In this document: positions 42,830-53,587 of the stretch, in pieces
How positions within the stretch are numbered: the first letter of the stretch is position 1
Layout of the letters: each line of letters starts with the position of its first letter
NCBI RefSeq assembly: GCF_002195995.1
Contig: NZ_NHON01000001.1
Span: 73,906-137,905 of the forward strand
DNA: 64,000 nucleotides
Direction: 5' to 3'
Origin: Inquilinus limosus
GTDB lineage: Bacteria; Pseudomonadota; Alphaproteobacteria; DSM-16000; Inquilinaceae
Made by a program: the position numbers and the translations under genes
Notes under the pieces: model-generated
What the model saw: the letters and a program-made list of their open reading frames with translations, nothing else
What the model was told of the DNA's origin: nothing
The model's database searches: none

Positions 42830-43477
42830 CTATGCCCGCCCCTTCACCGGAGCAGCCTGCTCGGACGTCAGGTTCAACCTGTCAGCCATCCGGGTCAGGT
42901 CTGGCAGCGACGCAGCGTTCATTTTGCGCATGACTTGGCCGCGATGGACCTTGACGGTGATCTCAGCGATTCCGAGGCCCCCGGCAATCTCCTTGTTGAG
43001 GCGCCCGGCCACAACCCATGTCATGACCTCCCGTTCGCGGATGCTCAGCGTATCGAAGCGCGTGCGTAGAGAAGCCAGCTCTCTTTCGTTCTGAAGGCTA
43101 GCACGGTCACGCGCAAGTCCGAGCTGGATCGCATCAAGCAGCTCCTGCTCACGGAATGGCTTCGTCAAAAATTCAACGGCCCCTTCCTTCATCGCCTGGA
43201 CACTCATCGGGATGTCGCCATGCCCGGTGATGAAAACAATAGGCAGATGACTATTTCCATCCTTCAGATTTCTTTGAAAATCCAGCCCGCTCTGACCAGG
43301 CAATCGAACATCGAGCACGATGCACGTCGGCCGTTCCAGCTGCCTCGACTGGACGAACTCATCAACCGAGGCAAACTGCCTCGTCTGAAAACCGACGGAG
43401 CGAAGGAGTCTGCCAAGGGCCTCCCGCATCGAGGGATCGTCGTCAATGACAATGACAGTCGATGGTGTATCTGACAT
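42830..43477 (-). CDS. FixJ/NarL-type response regulator
   Basis: 215 residues: receiver (VIVIDDDPSMREALGRLL, Asp in CIVLDVRLPGQSG, Thr in VFITGHGD, Lys in FLTKPF) and LuxR-type HTH (LSIREREVMTWVVAGRLNKE, ITVKVHRGQVMRKM). FixJ-like regulators are activated by phosphorylation and bind as dimers. The start at 43477 gives the standard length; upstream in-frame ATGs would add up to 45 residues. It lies 187 bp downstream of the giant kinase on the same strand, the likely cognate phosphodonor. Confidence 0.9.
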   Translation of the reverse strand: MSDTPSTVIVIDDDPSMREALGRLLRSVGFQTRQFASVDEFVQSRQLERPTCIVLDVRLPGQSGLDFQRNLKDGNSHLPIVFITGHGDIPMSVQAMKEGAVEFLTKPFREQELLDAIQLGLARDRASLQNERELASLRTRFDTLSIREREVMTWVVAGRLNKEIAGGLGIAEITVKVHRGQVMRKMNAASLPDLTRMADRLNLTSEQAAPVKGRA

Positions 43478-43663
43478 GTCGGCGCTCGTCGTAGATAGCA
43501 ATTCAGTCCGGTCAATCCGGGGGCCGGGCTCCCGCATCGACCGTTGCTGGAAGGTATGATCATACATTACGGTTGGTGACGGGCCAGTGGCCCGCGATCC
43601 CCGGGCTGGCACCGAATTCTCGAGGCCCTCGGCCAGCTGATCGCTCCCACTACACCGTCCAGC

Positions 43664-46600
43664 TCACAACGCCTCTCCGTCACGAGCGCAGTTCTCTTCC
43701 CCTTGAGGCAGGGTGAACTGAAACACGGTGCCCCGAGGCTGGCTCGCTCCCACTCCCAGCCGCCCGCCATGCGCTTCGACAATCGACCGGCAGATCGAGA
43801 GCCCCATGCCCAGCCCGGCCGGCTTGGTAGTATAGAATGCCTCGAAGATTCGTGCATCGGTCCCAGGCTGGATACCGGGCCCGGAATCGCAAACGATCAC
43901 GAGAATCTCCCCCGACCCGGTTCGCTTCGTGCTGATCTGCAGCTCCCTGGCGCCATCGCTGTCTCCGCTCATGACTTCGATGGCATTGATGATCAAATTG
44001 AGCATTACCTGCTGGAGCTGCACTCGATCTCCACGAATGAGCGGCAGCCCTTCGGCAAGATCGGCCTTGATTGTCACGGAGTTCTTCATCGCCTCGCTTC
44101 GGGTCAGCCCGATCACCTCCTGGATCGGATCATTGATCTCGAGCAAGTCCTGCCGCGGCGGTGCCTTCTTGATTAGGTCTCGAATTCGGCCGACGACCTC
44201 CCCGGCCCGCGTGCTGTCGCTAAGAATCTGATCGAGCGACTGCCGCAGTTCGCCGAGCTCCGGCGGTTCTCGCTCGAGCCAGTGCAGAGCCGCCTGCGCG
44301 CCGATAATCGTGGCTCCGATGGGTTGACTGACCTCATGCGCCATGGAACCGATCAGTTGCCCCATGGTGGCGACCCGGTTGGCGTGAGCCAGCTCATTCT
44401 GCACCTCGCGATAGCGCTGCTCGTTCTCGCGCGCCTGCGCTTCCGCTCGCTTGAGGTCGGTCAGGTCCAGGATGTAGGCGACGCCCTGCTGGAGATCTCC
44501 CTCAAACGCCGCCGCACCAATCAACACCGGCACCCGGGTGCCGTCCTTCCGGAAGAACTCCTTTTCGCGAGCCTGCATCCGTCCCGTCGTTCTGAGTTCT
44601 TCAGCCTCTTCGAGGACATGTGCTTCCTGCCATTCCGGGGGTGTCATGTCGAACCACCGCATTCCTGCGCTCAGATCGTCGCGCCCGTGCTGGACCATGC
44701 GGAGAAACGCATCGTTGGCGTCGATCAGCCGCCCGTCCAGATCCCAGATAACGATTCCGATGACATTGGAATCAACCAGCCGCCGGATCTTTGCCTCGCG
44801 CTCCTCGAGGTCGCGGTAAAGACGGGTGTTCTCGAGAGAGATCGCCGCCTGCGAGGCGAGCAGCTTCAGCACCGCGATCCGGGACGGAACGAAGACGCCA
44901 GGCGCCAGGTCGTTCTCGAGGAAGAGTACACCGATCAGCTTCGCCTGATTGAGCAACGGCAGGCAGAGAACCGAGCGCGTCTGTCGTTCGCGAATATAGG
45001 GATCCGAAGAGAATGGCGCCTGAGCGGAGGCATCGCTGAGAATAACGCTTTCCCCGGTACGCAGGGCGTAGTGAAGCACGGATTCGGGCAGCATACCGGC
45101 GTCCATGCTCTGGTCTCGCAGACGCACCACCACCAGAGCGTTGCTGGTGGTGGCTTCCGCGGCGATCCGCTGCTCGGCTCCGTGTGAAAGGATCAGCAGG
45201 CCTCGCTCCGCACCCGCCTGTTCAATGGCGGTGCGCATGAGCGTCTCGAGAAGCTTCTCCAGCACGATCTCGCCCGAAACGGCTTGCGAGACCTTGATCA
45301 CCGTCGCGAGATCAAGGCGCTCGACGGGCGCCGCGATCGTGCTCATCGAAGCGGTTTCGGCCTCCACCGTTTGCAGGTGCGGGTGCATCGCATCGAGTTG
45401 TTGCACCTTGCCGCCAGCCCCCCAGCGGAGATAGCAGTGCCGAGCGTTTCGCAGATATGCGTCCGCCGTCATCTCAAAGCCACGCACAGTGTAGAAACGC
45501 GCGGCGAGTTCGCTGGCAATAGCCTCGTTATGAACAAAGTCGTTTTCGCGGGAAGACCGAATGGCCCTTTCATACAGATTCATGGCATCGAGGGCACGGT
45601 CCTCAATCCTGGCGATCTCCGCGCCGACCACAGCGGAGCGGTTCTCGAAATTCTCCGGACAGCTCTCCCCCCATTCCTGAAGCTGACCATGGTGGGCGAT
45701 CAAAGCTTCCAGATGCCGGGCACGTTCGTCGTCGCCAGCCGTATCGCAGAGCGCTGCCCTCACCAAAGCAGCGTAATAATGATACTCCGCCGCCTCGAAT
45801 GACGACGTCGAGGTCCAGAGAAGCGGCTGTGCATTTGATGCCGCCTCGAGGGCAAGAACATAGGAGCCGGCGAAATAGTGCCCCTGCAGTTTGCGGATCC
45901 AATACCAGCAACTGGCGATCGGATCGGGCTTCAGATGCAGCTCGAAACGTTCGTCGTCAAAATCGACATCTTTAAAGCGGCCGAAGTCAAGAGTCAGACC
46001 ACGCAGCATGCGGATCAGCTGAAGCTGCGACGCCATGAGGTCAACAACGAAGCTATATTGAAACTCCCGCGCATAATTGAGGCCGATTTCCGCCTCTCGC
46101 TGTACACCGTCGAGAGGATCGCCGGCCGCGAGGAGATTCGTCACCAGATTGCAGCAGCTGTAGCCTGCGAACGTGACGTCCCCCGCCTCGTTTGCGACGT
46201 CGAAAGCTCGCCGCAGCATCGGCCGACCCGTCTGAACGTGCCGGGTCCAGGCATTCACATGGGCCCCGAAAAGCAGATAGGCCCGTGCCCTGAAGCGTTC
46301 GAGCCCTCGCGTATCAACGAGAGCCAATCCCAGCTTGGCGAAGCGGAAACCAGAGCGATAGTCCCCAAAATACGGTCCGAGAACCGTGCCGAGCCAAACA
46401 TAGGCGGAACACGATCCATCGCTGTTGCCGTGCTCAAGACTGAGGTTCGCCATACGGCAAGCGACAAGGGAGAGCAGATTTTCGTCTTTCGGCAGGGCCG
46501 CTGGCGCGACCTGGAGCAGGACATCCATCGTTCCGCAGGCATCCGGATCGGTCATCCGTGGCAAGTCATGCAGCGTCTCGATCGGGCGATCGCCGAGCCG

Positions 46601-49228
46601 CTGACGGAGCCGCTCATACTCCTGCTGCACTTCTTCCCTGGCCGGGTGCGCCGACCAGTCGATGCCGACGTGCCGTAGATAATCGAGGCCGACCTCGACG
46701 GCACTGTCAATCCGGCCAAGGGTCACAAAGATTTCGCCCCGCAGCCGGGCGATGACAGCCAAATTTGACAGAGTAATGGCGTGCCGGCGCAATGCAGCAA
46801 GACTTTCGTCGGCTTTCGTCGGCGCGCCAGTCAGGAATTCGCATTCTGCGGAATGAAGCGCGAGCGCAAATGCTAGCTCTCCTCGCCTCTCCCACACGCC
46901 CTCCGGCAACAGCGCCACCCCGGCCATGAAATATTTGAGCGCCGAAAAGTAGGCCGCGGACGCCTTGGCACGCTTGCCCGCGATAAGATTGAACTCCGCC
47001 AACTGCTCCCGCTCTTCCGACGAGGCCATCAAGGCCTCGCCTCGGTTGAGCTGGTTGACGATGTCAAAGATCATCTCCTGCCGTTTCCTGGGAGGCGTGT
47101 TCGCCGCAAGCAGCCTGCCGATCCGGAGATGCTCCTCAACTTGTCGGGCCTCTGGGATCAAGGAATAGGCCGCCTCTTGAATGCGATCATGAGCAAACCG
47201 ATAGCTCGCTGCCGTGCGTTCGATCAGTTGGAGACGAAGTGCTGGCCACAGCGTGGCATCAAGCCGTTCTGTTGCGAGCCCGAGCACCATTGAGAGCGTC
47301 GCAAGCTCCGCGACGTTTCCCAGGCAGGCCAGTTGCTGCAAAGCATTTCGTGCTTCGTCCGGCAGACGGGCGAGCCTCCCGACCATGAGATCGACAACAT
47401 TGTCGGTATATCGCTGGGCTCGGATGAGTTCAGCGTCCCAGAACCAGCGCGCCTGCTCATGATCAAAAGTGAGCAAGGCTTCCTCGGCGAGCAGGGATAG
47501 GAATTGTATGACAAAAAACGGATTCCCGCCGGTTTTCTCATACACCAGCTCCGCGAGCTGTGAGACATCCTCCGTGTCATCTCGAAGGGCATCCGTGATC
47601 ATCTGCTTGAGATGCTCACGGAGGAGAGGCGCCAACGCGATCTCCGCGATCTTTCCGCCGGCTGCCTTGATGGCCTCGAGCTTCCACATGAGCGGATGAC
47701 TTGCAGCAACCTCGTTGCTGCGATAGGCCCCGACCAGCATGAGGTGCCTCACGTCGGACCGCGTCAGCATCTCCTCCAGCAGATCGAGCGTCGCAGCGTC
47801 GAGCCACTGCAGATCGTCGAGAAAGAGCACCAGTGGATGCTCGGGCCGCGCGAACACGCTGATGAAGCGCTGAAACACCAGATGGAAGCGGATCTGGGCC
47901 TGTTGAGGCGGAAGCTCAGGGGCGGGAGCCTGCTCCCCTATGATGAGCTTGAGCTCAGGGATGAGGTCAATCATCAGCCGGCCGTTCGGCCCCAGTGCCT
48001 CCAGCAACGCTTGGCGCCATCCCGCCAGTTCGGCGTCGTTCTTGCTGAGCAGCGGCCGGACCAGGCTCTGAAAGGCCTGAACCAGCGTCGCGTACGGAAT
48101 ATCGCGCTGATACTGGTCGAATTTTCCGGAGGCGAACAAGGCCCGCGGCGGTACCAAAGCCTTGTGCAACTCGTGAACCACCGACGATTTGCCGATGCCG
48201 GAGTACCCCGAGACCAGCAGCAGTTCCGACACACCGGACCGGACGACACGATTGAAGCAGTCGAGCAGGGTTCCGATCTCGTGCTCTCGCCCGTATAGCC
48301 TCTCGGGGATCAGCAGCCGATCCGGCGTGTCCTGCAGGCCCAATTGGAAATCATCGATACAGTGCCGCGCCTGCCATTCGGCCTGGCAGCGTCGCAGATC
48401 GCGCTCGACGCCGGCGGCGGTCTGATAACGCTCCTCCGGCATCTTGGCGAGCAGCCTCATGACAATCCCGGAGACGGGAGCGGGGACGCTCTGCGACCGT
48501 TCGCTCGGCGGCACCGGCTTCCTGGCAAGATGGCAATGCACCCATTCCATGGCATCCGACGCCGAAAAAGGCAGAACCCCCGTAAGCATCTGGTACAGAG
48601 TGACCCCCAGCGCATACAGATCGCTGCGCACGTCGACCGAGCGATTAGTCCAACCGGTCTGTTCAGGCGCGATGTAGGCGAGGGTACCGGCGATGGTCTC
48701 CGGCGGCTGCGGCGTTTGGCGTTCGCGGGACAATCGCGACGCAATGCCGAATCCTGTGAGACGGACAGACCCGTCGGCGCATCCTGCGATGATGTTGGCA
48801 GGCTTCAGATCCTTGTGGACAAGGCCTCTTTGGTGGACTTTGCCGACGGCCGCGGCAAGGCCGATCGCAAGACGCAGGAAGTTCTCTACCTCCAGAGGAG
48901 AGCCGAGCAGCCGGGCGAGCGGCTCACCGCCGGGATCCTCGAGCACCAATATGCTTCGATGCTGGCTGCGCTCCAGCGCGAACGGTCGTACCGCCCATGC
49001 CGAATCCAATTCGGCTCTCAGATCAAACTCGCGGGCAAGACGATCCAGGTCGTTGGACGATTGGGGGACCATGACCGGAAGCGCGACCAACACCGTACGC
49101 TGACTTCCGGCTGCACAGCTTCGCCCGCGGCAGAGCGCCCGGTCGCCATCCTCCCACAAGACCCGAAGCTCGCTGAGTGCGTGACCAGGCATTCGAAGAG
49201 GTCCATCTATCTCGGGCTCGGCCGACAT
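43664..49228 (-). CDS. Giant Ser/Thr-kinase-like / AAA ATPase / GAF-PAS sensor histidine kinase
   Basis: 1,854 residues. Order: Ser/Thr protein kinase domain (about 15-285, HKDLKPANI and APEQ present); AAA-type ATPase (about 310-580, Walker A GYSGIGKSS, Walker B PLVLFLDDLQWLD); a long helical TPR-like region; GAF (about 1330-1470); PAS (about 1500-1610); dimerisation domain with MAHEVSQPIG; and HATPase ending GLGMGLSI. The kinase domain lacks the VAIK Lys (VLVALPVM) and has GFG in place of DFG, so it may be a pseudokinase. No membrane segment is evident. Such trifunctional kinases pair with FixJ-type regulators; one lies downstream and a lone receiver is divergent. Confidence 0.9.
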   Translation of the reverse strand: MSAEPEIDGPLRMPGHALSELRVLWEDGDRALCRGRSCAAGSQRTVLVALPVMVPQSSNDLDRLAREFDLRAELDSAWAVRPFALERSQHRSILVLEDPGGEPLARLLGSPLEVENFLRLAIGLAAAVGKVHQRGLVHKDLKPANIIAGCADGSVRLTGFGIASRLSRERQTPQPPETIAGTLAYIAPEQTGWTNRSVDVRSDLYALGVTLYQMLTGVLPFSASDAMEWVHCHLARKPVPPSERSQSVPAPVSGIVMRLLAKMPEERYQTAAGVERDLRRCQAEWQARHCIDDFQLGLQDTPDRLLIPERLYGREHEIGTLLDCFNRVVRSGVSELLLVSGYSGIGKSSVVHELHKALVPPRALFASGKFDQYQRDIPYATLVQAFQSLVRPLLSKNDAELAGWRQALLEALGPNGRLMIDLIPELKLIIGEQAPAPELPPQQAQIRFHLVFQRFISVFARPEHPLVLFLDDLQWLDAATLDLLEEMLTRSDVRHLMLVGAYRSNEVAASHPLMWKLEAIKAAGGKIAEIALAPLLREHLKQMITDALRDDTEDVSQLAELVYEKTGGNPFFVIQFLSLLAEEALLTFDHEQARWFWDAELIRAQRYTDNVVDLMVGRLARLPDEARNALQQLACLGNVAELATLSMVLGLATERLDATLWPALRLQLIERTAASYRFAHDRIQEAAYSLIPEARQVEEHLRIGRLLAANTPPRKRQEMIFDIVNQLNRGEALMASSEEREQLAEFNLIAGKRAKASAAYFSALKYFMAGVALLPEGVWERRGELAFALALHSAECEFLTGAPTKADESLAALRRHAITLSNLAVIARLRGEIFVTLGRIDSAVEVGLDYLRHVGIDWSAHPAREEVQQEYERLRQRLGDRPIETLHDLPRMTDPDACGTMDVLLQVAPAALPKDENLLSLVACRMANLSLEHGNSDGSCSAYVWLGTVLGPYFGDYRSGFRFAKLGLALVDTRGLERFRARAYLLFGAHVNAWTRHVQTGRPMLRRAFDVANEAGDVTFAGYSCCNLVTNLLAAGDPLDGVQREAEIGLNYAREFQYSFVVDLMASQLQLIRMLRGLTLDFGRFKDVDFDDERFELHLKPDPIASCWYWIRKLQGHYFAGSYVLALEAASNAQPLLWTSTSSFEAAEYHYYAALVRAALCDTAGDDERARHLEALIAHHGQLQEWGESCPENFENRSAVVGAEIARIEDRALDAMNLYERAIRSSRENDFVHNEAIASELAARFYTVRGFEMTADAYLRNARHCYLRWGAGGKVQQLDAMHPHLQTVEAETASMSTIAAPVERLDLATVIKVSQAVSGEIVLEKLLETLMRTAIEQAGAERGLLILSHGAEQRIAAEATTSNALVVVRLRDQSMDAGMLPESVLHYALRTGESVILSDASAQAPFSSDPYIRERQTRSVLCLPLLNQAKLIGVLFLENDLAPGVFVPSRIAVLKLLASQAAISLENTRLYRDLEEREAKIRRLVDSNVIGIVIWDLDGRLIDANDAFLRMVQHGRDDLSAGMRWFDMTPPEWQEAHVLEEAEELRTTGRMQAREKEFFRKDGTRVPVLIGAAAFEGDLQQGVAYILDLTDLKRAEAQARENEQRYREVQNELAHANRVATMGQLIGSMAHEVSQPIGATIIGAQAALHWLEREPPELGELRQSLDQILSDSTRAGEVVGRIRDLIKKAPPRQDLLEINDPIQEVIGLTRSEAMKNSVTIKADLAEGLPLIRGDRVQLQQVMLNLIINAIEVMSGDSDGARELQISTKRTGSGEILVIVCDSGPGIQPGTDARIFEAFYTTKPAGLGMGLSICRSIVEAHGGRLGVGASQPRGTVFQFTLPQGEENCARDGEAL

Positions 49229-49479
49229 GCTGGGTACTGCGGCATGCGTTGTTTCAAAAATTCAACCGAAGCTTAAACCATTACTCTCATCACCGCCACA
49301 GCGACACTCGCCACCATATCGGCAATAACCACAAGATTTACCGATTAAACCTTAGTATATTCGGCACGATACTCTGATATCATCAGCAAGCGCTTCTATT
49401 GGCCTTCAATTCAAAGGATTTTAGTCTGCTTGATATGCCACCCCTACTGGAGGCAGCTTGCGATCCGGAGACTTTGGCT

Positions 49480-49860
49480 ATGGCTGAAATGCTATCCCTG
49501 ATCGCCGTCGTGGACGATGACAGCTCGATGCGCGAGGCAATGAAGGGATTGATGAGAGCGGTTGGATTTTCTGTCGAAACGTTTACATCCGCAGAGAGCT
49601 TTCTTGAGTCTGCGGATCTCTTCCAGATCGCTTGCCTGGTTGCCGATGCAAATTTGCCAGGAATAAGCGGACTTGAGCTTCACCATCACCTCATGGCAAA
49701 CGCCATCAACATCCCGACGATTATCATAACGGCATATCCGAGAGAAGATCTCAGGTCATCGTCTCAAGATTCTGGTGTTCTCGCCTATCTCGTGAAACCC
49801 TTGATACAAGACGATCTTTTATCATACGTGCGATCTGCACTGGACACTAAGACATCGTAA
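49480..49860 (+). CDS. Stand-alone receiver (CheY-like) protein
   Basis: 126 residues, a receiver only: LIAVVDDDSSMREAMKGLM, phospho-acceptor Asp in CLVADANLPGISG, Thr in IIITAYPRED, Lys in YLVKPL. No output domain. The ATG at 49480 has GGAG 9 bases upstream and gives the usual CheY length; the frame is open earlier (TTG 49399, ATG 49435) but adds no domain. It is divergent from the giant histidine kinase (251-bp gap) and lower in GC. It is likely a phosphate sink or shuttle for that kinase. Confidence 0.87.
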   Translation: MAEMLSLIAVVDDDSSMREAMKGLMRAVGFSVETFTSAESFLESADLFQIACLVADANLPGISGLELHHHLMANAINIPTIIITAYPREDLRSSSQDSGVLAYLVKPLIQDDLLSYVRSALDTKTS

Positions 49861-50288
49861 TCTAAAAATCAGATCGGCGCCGATCGGGCAAGGTGTTATT
49901 TTATGGATAGATATATCTTCTCTGGCTGAGGATTTTTATAATTCGTTCATCATCCGACGTGGATTGAATGCTCTTTTCTTTCCACCACGACGATTCCCAG
50001 GGATCGCAAGCACCAACAACCGAGGCCGGGCGGCCAGCTTCCTGCATCTGCGCGGCCCGAAAGGGGCGGCAAGCGGGAGACCGTGCTGCTGCCTGTCTTG
50101 CGTTTGCCAGGCGACGACATGGCTCGCTCAAGGAAGCGACAAAGGCTGACCGCCGGATCCTCCCGCCGCCCGGACATGTCCGTCACGCTGATTTCTACCC
50201 GGTGTGACGCTCATCGCCGCATCTGGCTGCAGAACGGCAGAAATCCGCGTTCCTTATAACGGACACCGAAAGAGCGTCCCCGCAAGCC
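49861..50288. other. 428-bp convergent gap
   Basis: It lies between the lone receiver (plus) and the AfsR-type regulator (minus). The first 100 bp are AT-rich. No gene, tRNA or clear terminator is recognised. Confidence 0.4.
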
Positions 50289-53183
50289 TCAGATCCGGCA
50301 GGCGACCCGGCGGACGGCAGGGTGGCTGGGAGCGGAGCAGGCCCGGCGGAGCTGATCCGCCTCCAGCAAATCCCCCATATCTCGCTTCCCGGTGAACCGG
50401 CAGAGAATACGCGCGAGCGCCTCCTCCGCTTCCGTCGTCCGGTCGTGCGCAATCCAGAAGCGGGCGAGTGATAGAGTCGCGCGCAACTCCCACCCCAACG
50501 CCTCATCCCGCTGTGCGCAGGCCACAGCCTTCCGGTAGCAGGCCTCGGCGTGGTGGTCTTGGTCACGCCCGGCCGCGAGCATGATGTCGGCCTGGGTGCG
50601 GAGCAGTTCCGGCAACATGTAGGTAGGCGCCTTGCCCTCGGCGCGGGAGACAAGCGCCGCGATCGTTTCGGCCGCCTCTTCGATCCCGCCGACGCGGGCG
50701 AGACCTTCGGCATAGGCTCGCAGCGTCGTCGTCAGAACGATGGTCTGCTGCTCCTCCCGCAAAGGTTCGAGGGTCTCTCTCAGCAAAGCAAGGCCTGGCT
50801 CGGTTTGCCCGCGGGCCAGAAGCAGCTCTCCCCTCAGCGCCCGTGCGCCGGTCAGATACGGGTTCAGCCTATGTCTGGTTGCAAGATCGGTGAGAGCGTC
50901 GACCAGGGTTTCCGCCCAGTCCAGATCCCGCAACCACAGGATGACCCGCGTGACGTAAAGGTAGGTCATGCAGAGCGTGACCGGGTGCTTCGGCTCGGTC
51001 GACATGTTGAGAGCTTCGTTGGCATAGCGGATCGCCTTGTCCGGCATTCCACGGAGCCATGCTGTCCACGTTCTCGTCACGACGGCCCGACGCCCGTGGT
51101 CGAAGCCGAAATAATGGATCTTACGGACGCCGAGGGCCCTGGCATGCCGGAAGCCCTGCTCGAGGATCTCCTGCCCCAGCCGCTGGTGGCCGATCAGGTG
51201 CTGGGTCGCTCCCAGCATCCATTCGGCGGCAACGATTTCGACGTTGTCATGCGATCCGTCGGCCGTGGCACTGAAGCGTTCCGCAGCCTCCAACGCTCCA
51301 ACGAAATCCTCCCGGCGGGTGAGATAGAGATTCAGCCCGGCCAACAGGTGAAGCTGGGACTGTCTTTCGCCGAGTGCGACAGCGGTATCCAAGGCGCCGC
51401 GGATCACATCGCCCACGCTCTCATCGTTCCCGGACGTGTACATCATCGACAGCGCAAGGGCTTCCCGCAGCTTGAGGCCGAGGGCCGAGACCCGGTCCGA
51501 TTCGGTGAGATGAGCCAGCGCTGCCCCGCACCATCTCAGACATTCATCGAGCATCGAGAGGTCCAGGAACATCGTGGACGCCTGTGCGGCAAGGATGACG
51601 CCAAGCCCAGACTCCCCCACCGGGGAGAAACACCACTCCAACGCCGCACGGACGTCTCCTGTCAGCGGTCCATAGGCGCTGCGGCCTCGGGCCGGCTCGG
51701 TTCCTCGCGGCGGCTCCCGCCGCTGCAGGTCTTCGGCGCAGAACACTGCGTGACGCCTCGCGACTGTCGGCCCTTCGTCGCCTTCCGCCAGCTTCAGCTC
51801 CGCATAGAATCGCGTGACATCCAGCAGCCGGAAGGAATGCGCCCCGCCGCCGACGCGGATCGCGACGAGCGACTTGTCGACCAAGCTCTCGACCGCCCGG
51901 GCGACCATCCACGAATCGTTGGCATTGTCCTGCGCGACGGCCTGGGCGGCCCGCATCGTGAACGACCCGGCGAAAATCGAAAGACGTGACAGCACCCGTC
52001 GCTCGATCGCCGTCAACAGTTGGAAACTCCAGTCGAGAGTGGCCTCCAACGTTCGATGCCGCAGTTCGGCCCGGCGACCCGGCCAGCCGAGAATGGCCCG
52101 ACCGCCGAGCGCCGCCAGCAAGCCGGTGAAGCCATAGGTGATCAATCGGCTTCCGGCGAGCTCGAGGGCCAGGGGATTGCCGTCCACTTGCCGGCAGATC
52201 TGCGCGACCTTGGGCGCATCGCAGTCCTGGAGCTCCGCGATATACCCGCTGGAGGCGGCGCGCTGCATGAACAGTTGCACCGACGGGACGGAGAGCGCCT
52301 CACAGGCGGTGAGATCCGGCGCATCGGAAGCGAGCTGCAGCGGATCCAGAAGGTGGACAGTCTCACCCTCGGCCCTTAGAGGCTCCCGGCTGGTGGCCAT
52401 GATGTGGAGCCGCGGCGTCCGCTGGAACAGCTCGGCGGCGAGCGCCGAGGCAGTCTCGATCACATGCTCGCAGCAATCCAAGATCAACAGCACATAGCGG
52501 TCGGCAACGAAGGACGCGAGCCCGACTACGGGATCACCGGACCGCACCGAATAGCCCAACGCCGCTGCTACCTCGGATATCACCAGATCCGCGGTCTTGA
52601 TCGCCCCCAGATCGACGTAGCAGACATCGCATGCGAACTCGTCGGCGACGATGTGCCCGAGTTCGATCGCCAGCGTGGTCTTCCCGATGCCACCGGGCCC
52701 GACGATCGTGACAAAGCGCTTCGCCCTCAGCAGGCCGGGCAGCGAGGCCAGGCAGGTCCGTCGGCCGACTAGCCTCTGCAGGCGCCCCGGCAGGCTCCAG
52801 GACCTGGGGAGCGCGGCGTTCGGGCGCGCCGGTGGCGGGGCGACCGAATGCTCGACCGGCACCACGAAGGAATAGCCTCGACCCCGGATGTTGGTAATGT
52901 AGGTCGGCTGCCCCGCTTCCTGCCCCAGGGCGGCGCGAAGATGCGACATCTGCGTTCGGAGGTTTGCTTCCTCAACGACGACATCCGGCCAGACATGCTC
53001 CAGGATCTCCCGTCCGGACACGACTTGGCCGCGCCTGCGAACAAGAAGCTCCAGCATCTCGAAGGCACGGCTTCCCAGACCGACGCTCCGGTCACCCTCA
53101 AGGAGTTTCCGCTTCGACGGGATCAGCCGATATGGACCAAAGAGAAACGCCTCTCCCTCATCGTCGTTTTCCAGAATGCTCAT
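50289..53183 (-). CDS. AfsR/SARP-like regulator: winged helix, NB-ARC ATPase, TPR
   Basis: 964 residues. A winged-helix DNA-binding domain (about 12-110; FLFGPYRLIPSKRKLLEGD, NLRTQMSHLRAALG, IRGRGYSFVVPVE) is joined to an NB-ARC/STAND ATPase (Walker A GPGGIGKTT at 162-170, Walker B-like VLLILDCCEH) and a C-terminal helical TPR-like sensor (about 520-930). STAND regulators switch on when ligand binding and ATP drive oligomerisation. The ATG at 53183 was preferred over a GTG at 53222. It is downstream of the HD protein and catalase genes on the same strand; a 404-bp gap suggests its own promoter. Two decayed relatives lie at 28952-30354 and 42202-42774. Confidence 0.87.
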   Translation of the reverse strand: MSILENDDEGEAFLFGPYRLIPSKRKLLEGDRSVGLGSRAFEMLELLVRRRGQVVSGREILEHVWPDVVVEEANLRTQMSHLRAALGQEAGQPTYITNIRGRGYSFVVPVEHSVAPPPARPNAALPRSWSLPGRLQRLVGRRTCLASLPGLLRAKRFVTIVGPGGIGKTTLAIELGHIVADEFACDVCYVDLGAIKTADLVISEVAAALGYSVRSGDPVVGLASFVADRYVLLILDCCEHVIETASALAAELFQRTPRLHIMATSREPLRAEGETVHLLDPLQLASDAPDLTACEALSVPSVQLFMQRAASSGYIAELQDCDAPKVAQICRQVDGNPLALELAGSRLITYGFTGLLAALGGRAILGWPGRRAELRHRTLEATLDWSFQLLTAIERRVLSRLSIFAGSFTMRAAQAVAQDNANDSWMVARAVESLVDKSLVAIRVGGGAHSFRLLDVTRFYAELKLAEGDEGPTVARRHAVFCAEDLQRREPPRGTEPARGRSAYGPLTGDVRAALEWCFSPVGESGLGVILAAQASTMFLDLSMLDECLRWCGAALAHLTESDRVSALGLKLREALALSMMYTSGNDESVGDVIRGALDTAVALGERQSQLHLLAGLNLYLTRREDFVGALEAAERFSATADGSHDNVEIVAAEWMLGATQHLIGHQRLGQEILEQGFRHARALGVRKIHYFGFDHGRRAVVTRTWTAWLRGMPDKAIRYANEALNMSTEPKHPVTLCMTYLYVTRVILWLRDLDWAETLVDALTDLATRHRLNPYLTGARALRGELLLARGQTEPGLALLRETLEPLREEQQTIVLTTTLRAYAEGLARVGGIEEAAETIAALVSRAEGKAPTYMLPELLRTQADIMLAAGRDQDHHAEACYRKAVACAQRDEALGWELRATLSLARFWIAHDRTTEAEEALARILCRFTGKRDMGDLLEADQLRRACSAPSHPAVRRVACRI

Positions 53184-53587
53184 CCCACTGCGTCCCGATA
53201 CTGAGGTTCTCGACTTCCTCACGCACTGTTCATTGTCGCCTCTCCACTGATGTGGTTCGCGATCGGCATCCAGACGATCTCGACCCGATCAGCGCCTGGG
53301 TGTTGCAGCATGGCTGCAGATGGGTGGTTCCGGAGAGGAACGATTGCGTTTGGTGGCTCGTGACCGCCGTGGCAAGGAGCCCATCCTGCCCGTGGCCAGT
53401 TCCTGGCGACATCCGGACCGCAATCGCGACAGCAATCGCGGAAAATGATCGGTCAGACGACCGAACATTGGAAACGGCATTTTTGCAAAATTAGATTGAA
53501 CGCGCTGCACGATCGAACGGCGGCTGGGCAGCGGCCTCGACCGTGCCCAGCCCACCTTCACCGGAGATGACGGCGCGGGCCGTGCGC
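53184..53587. other. 404-bp gap upstream of AfsR-type regulator
   Basis: Non-coding. Its distal part (about 53440-53587) resembles the gap between the two relic genes at about 30370-30520, including a shared GGCATTTTTGC motif (near 53476 and 30402). It probably contains the regulator promoter. Confidence 0.45.
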
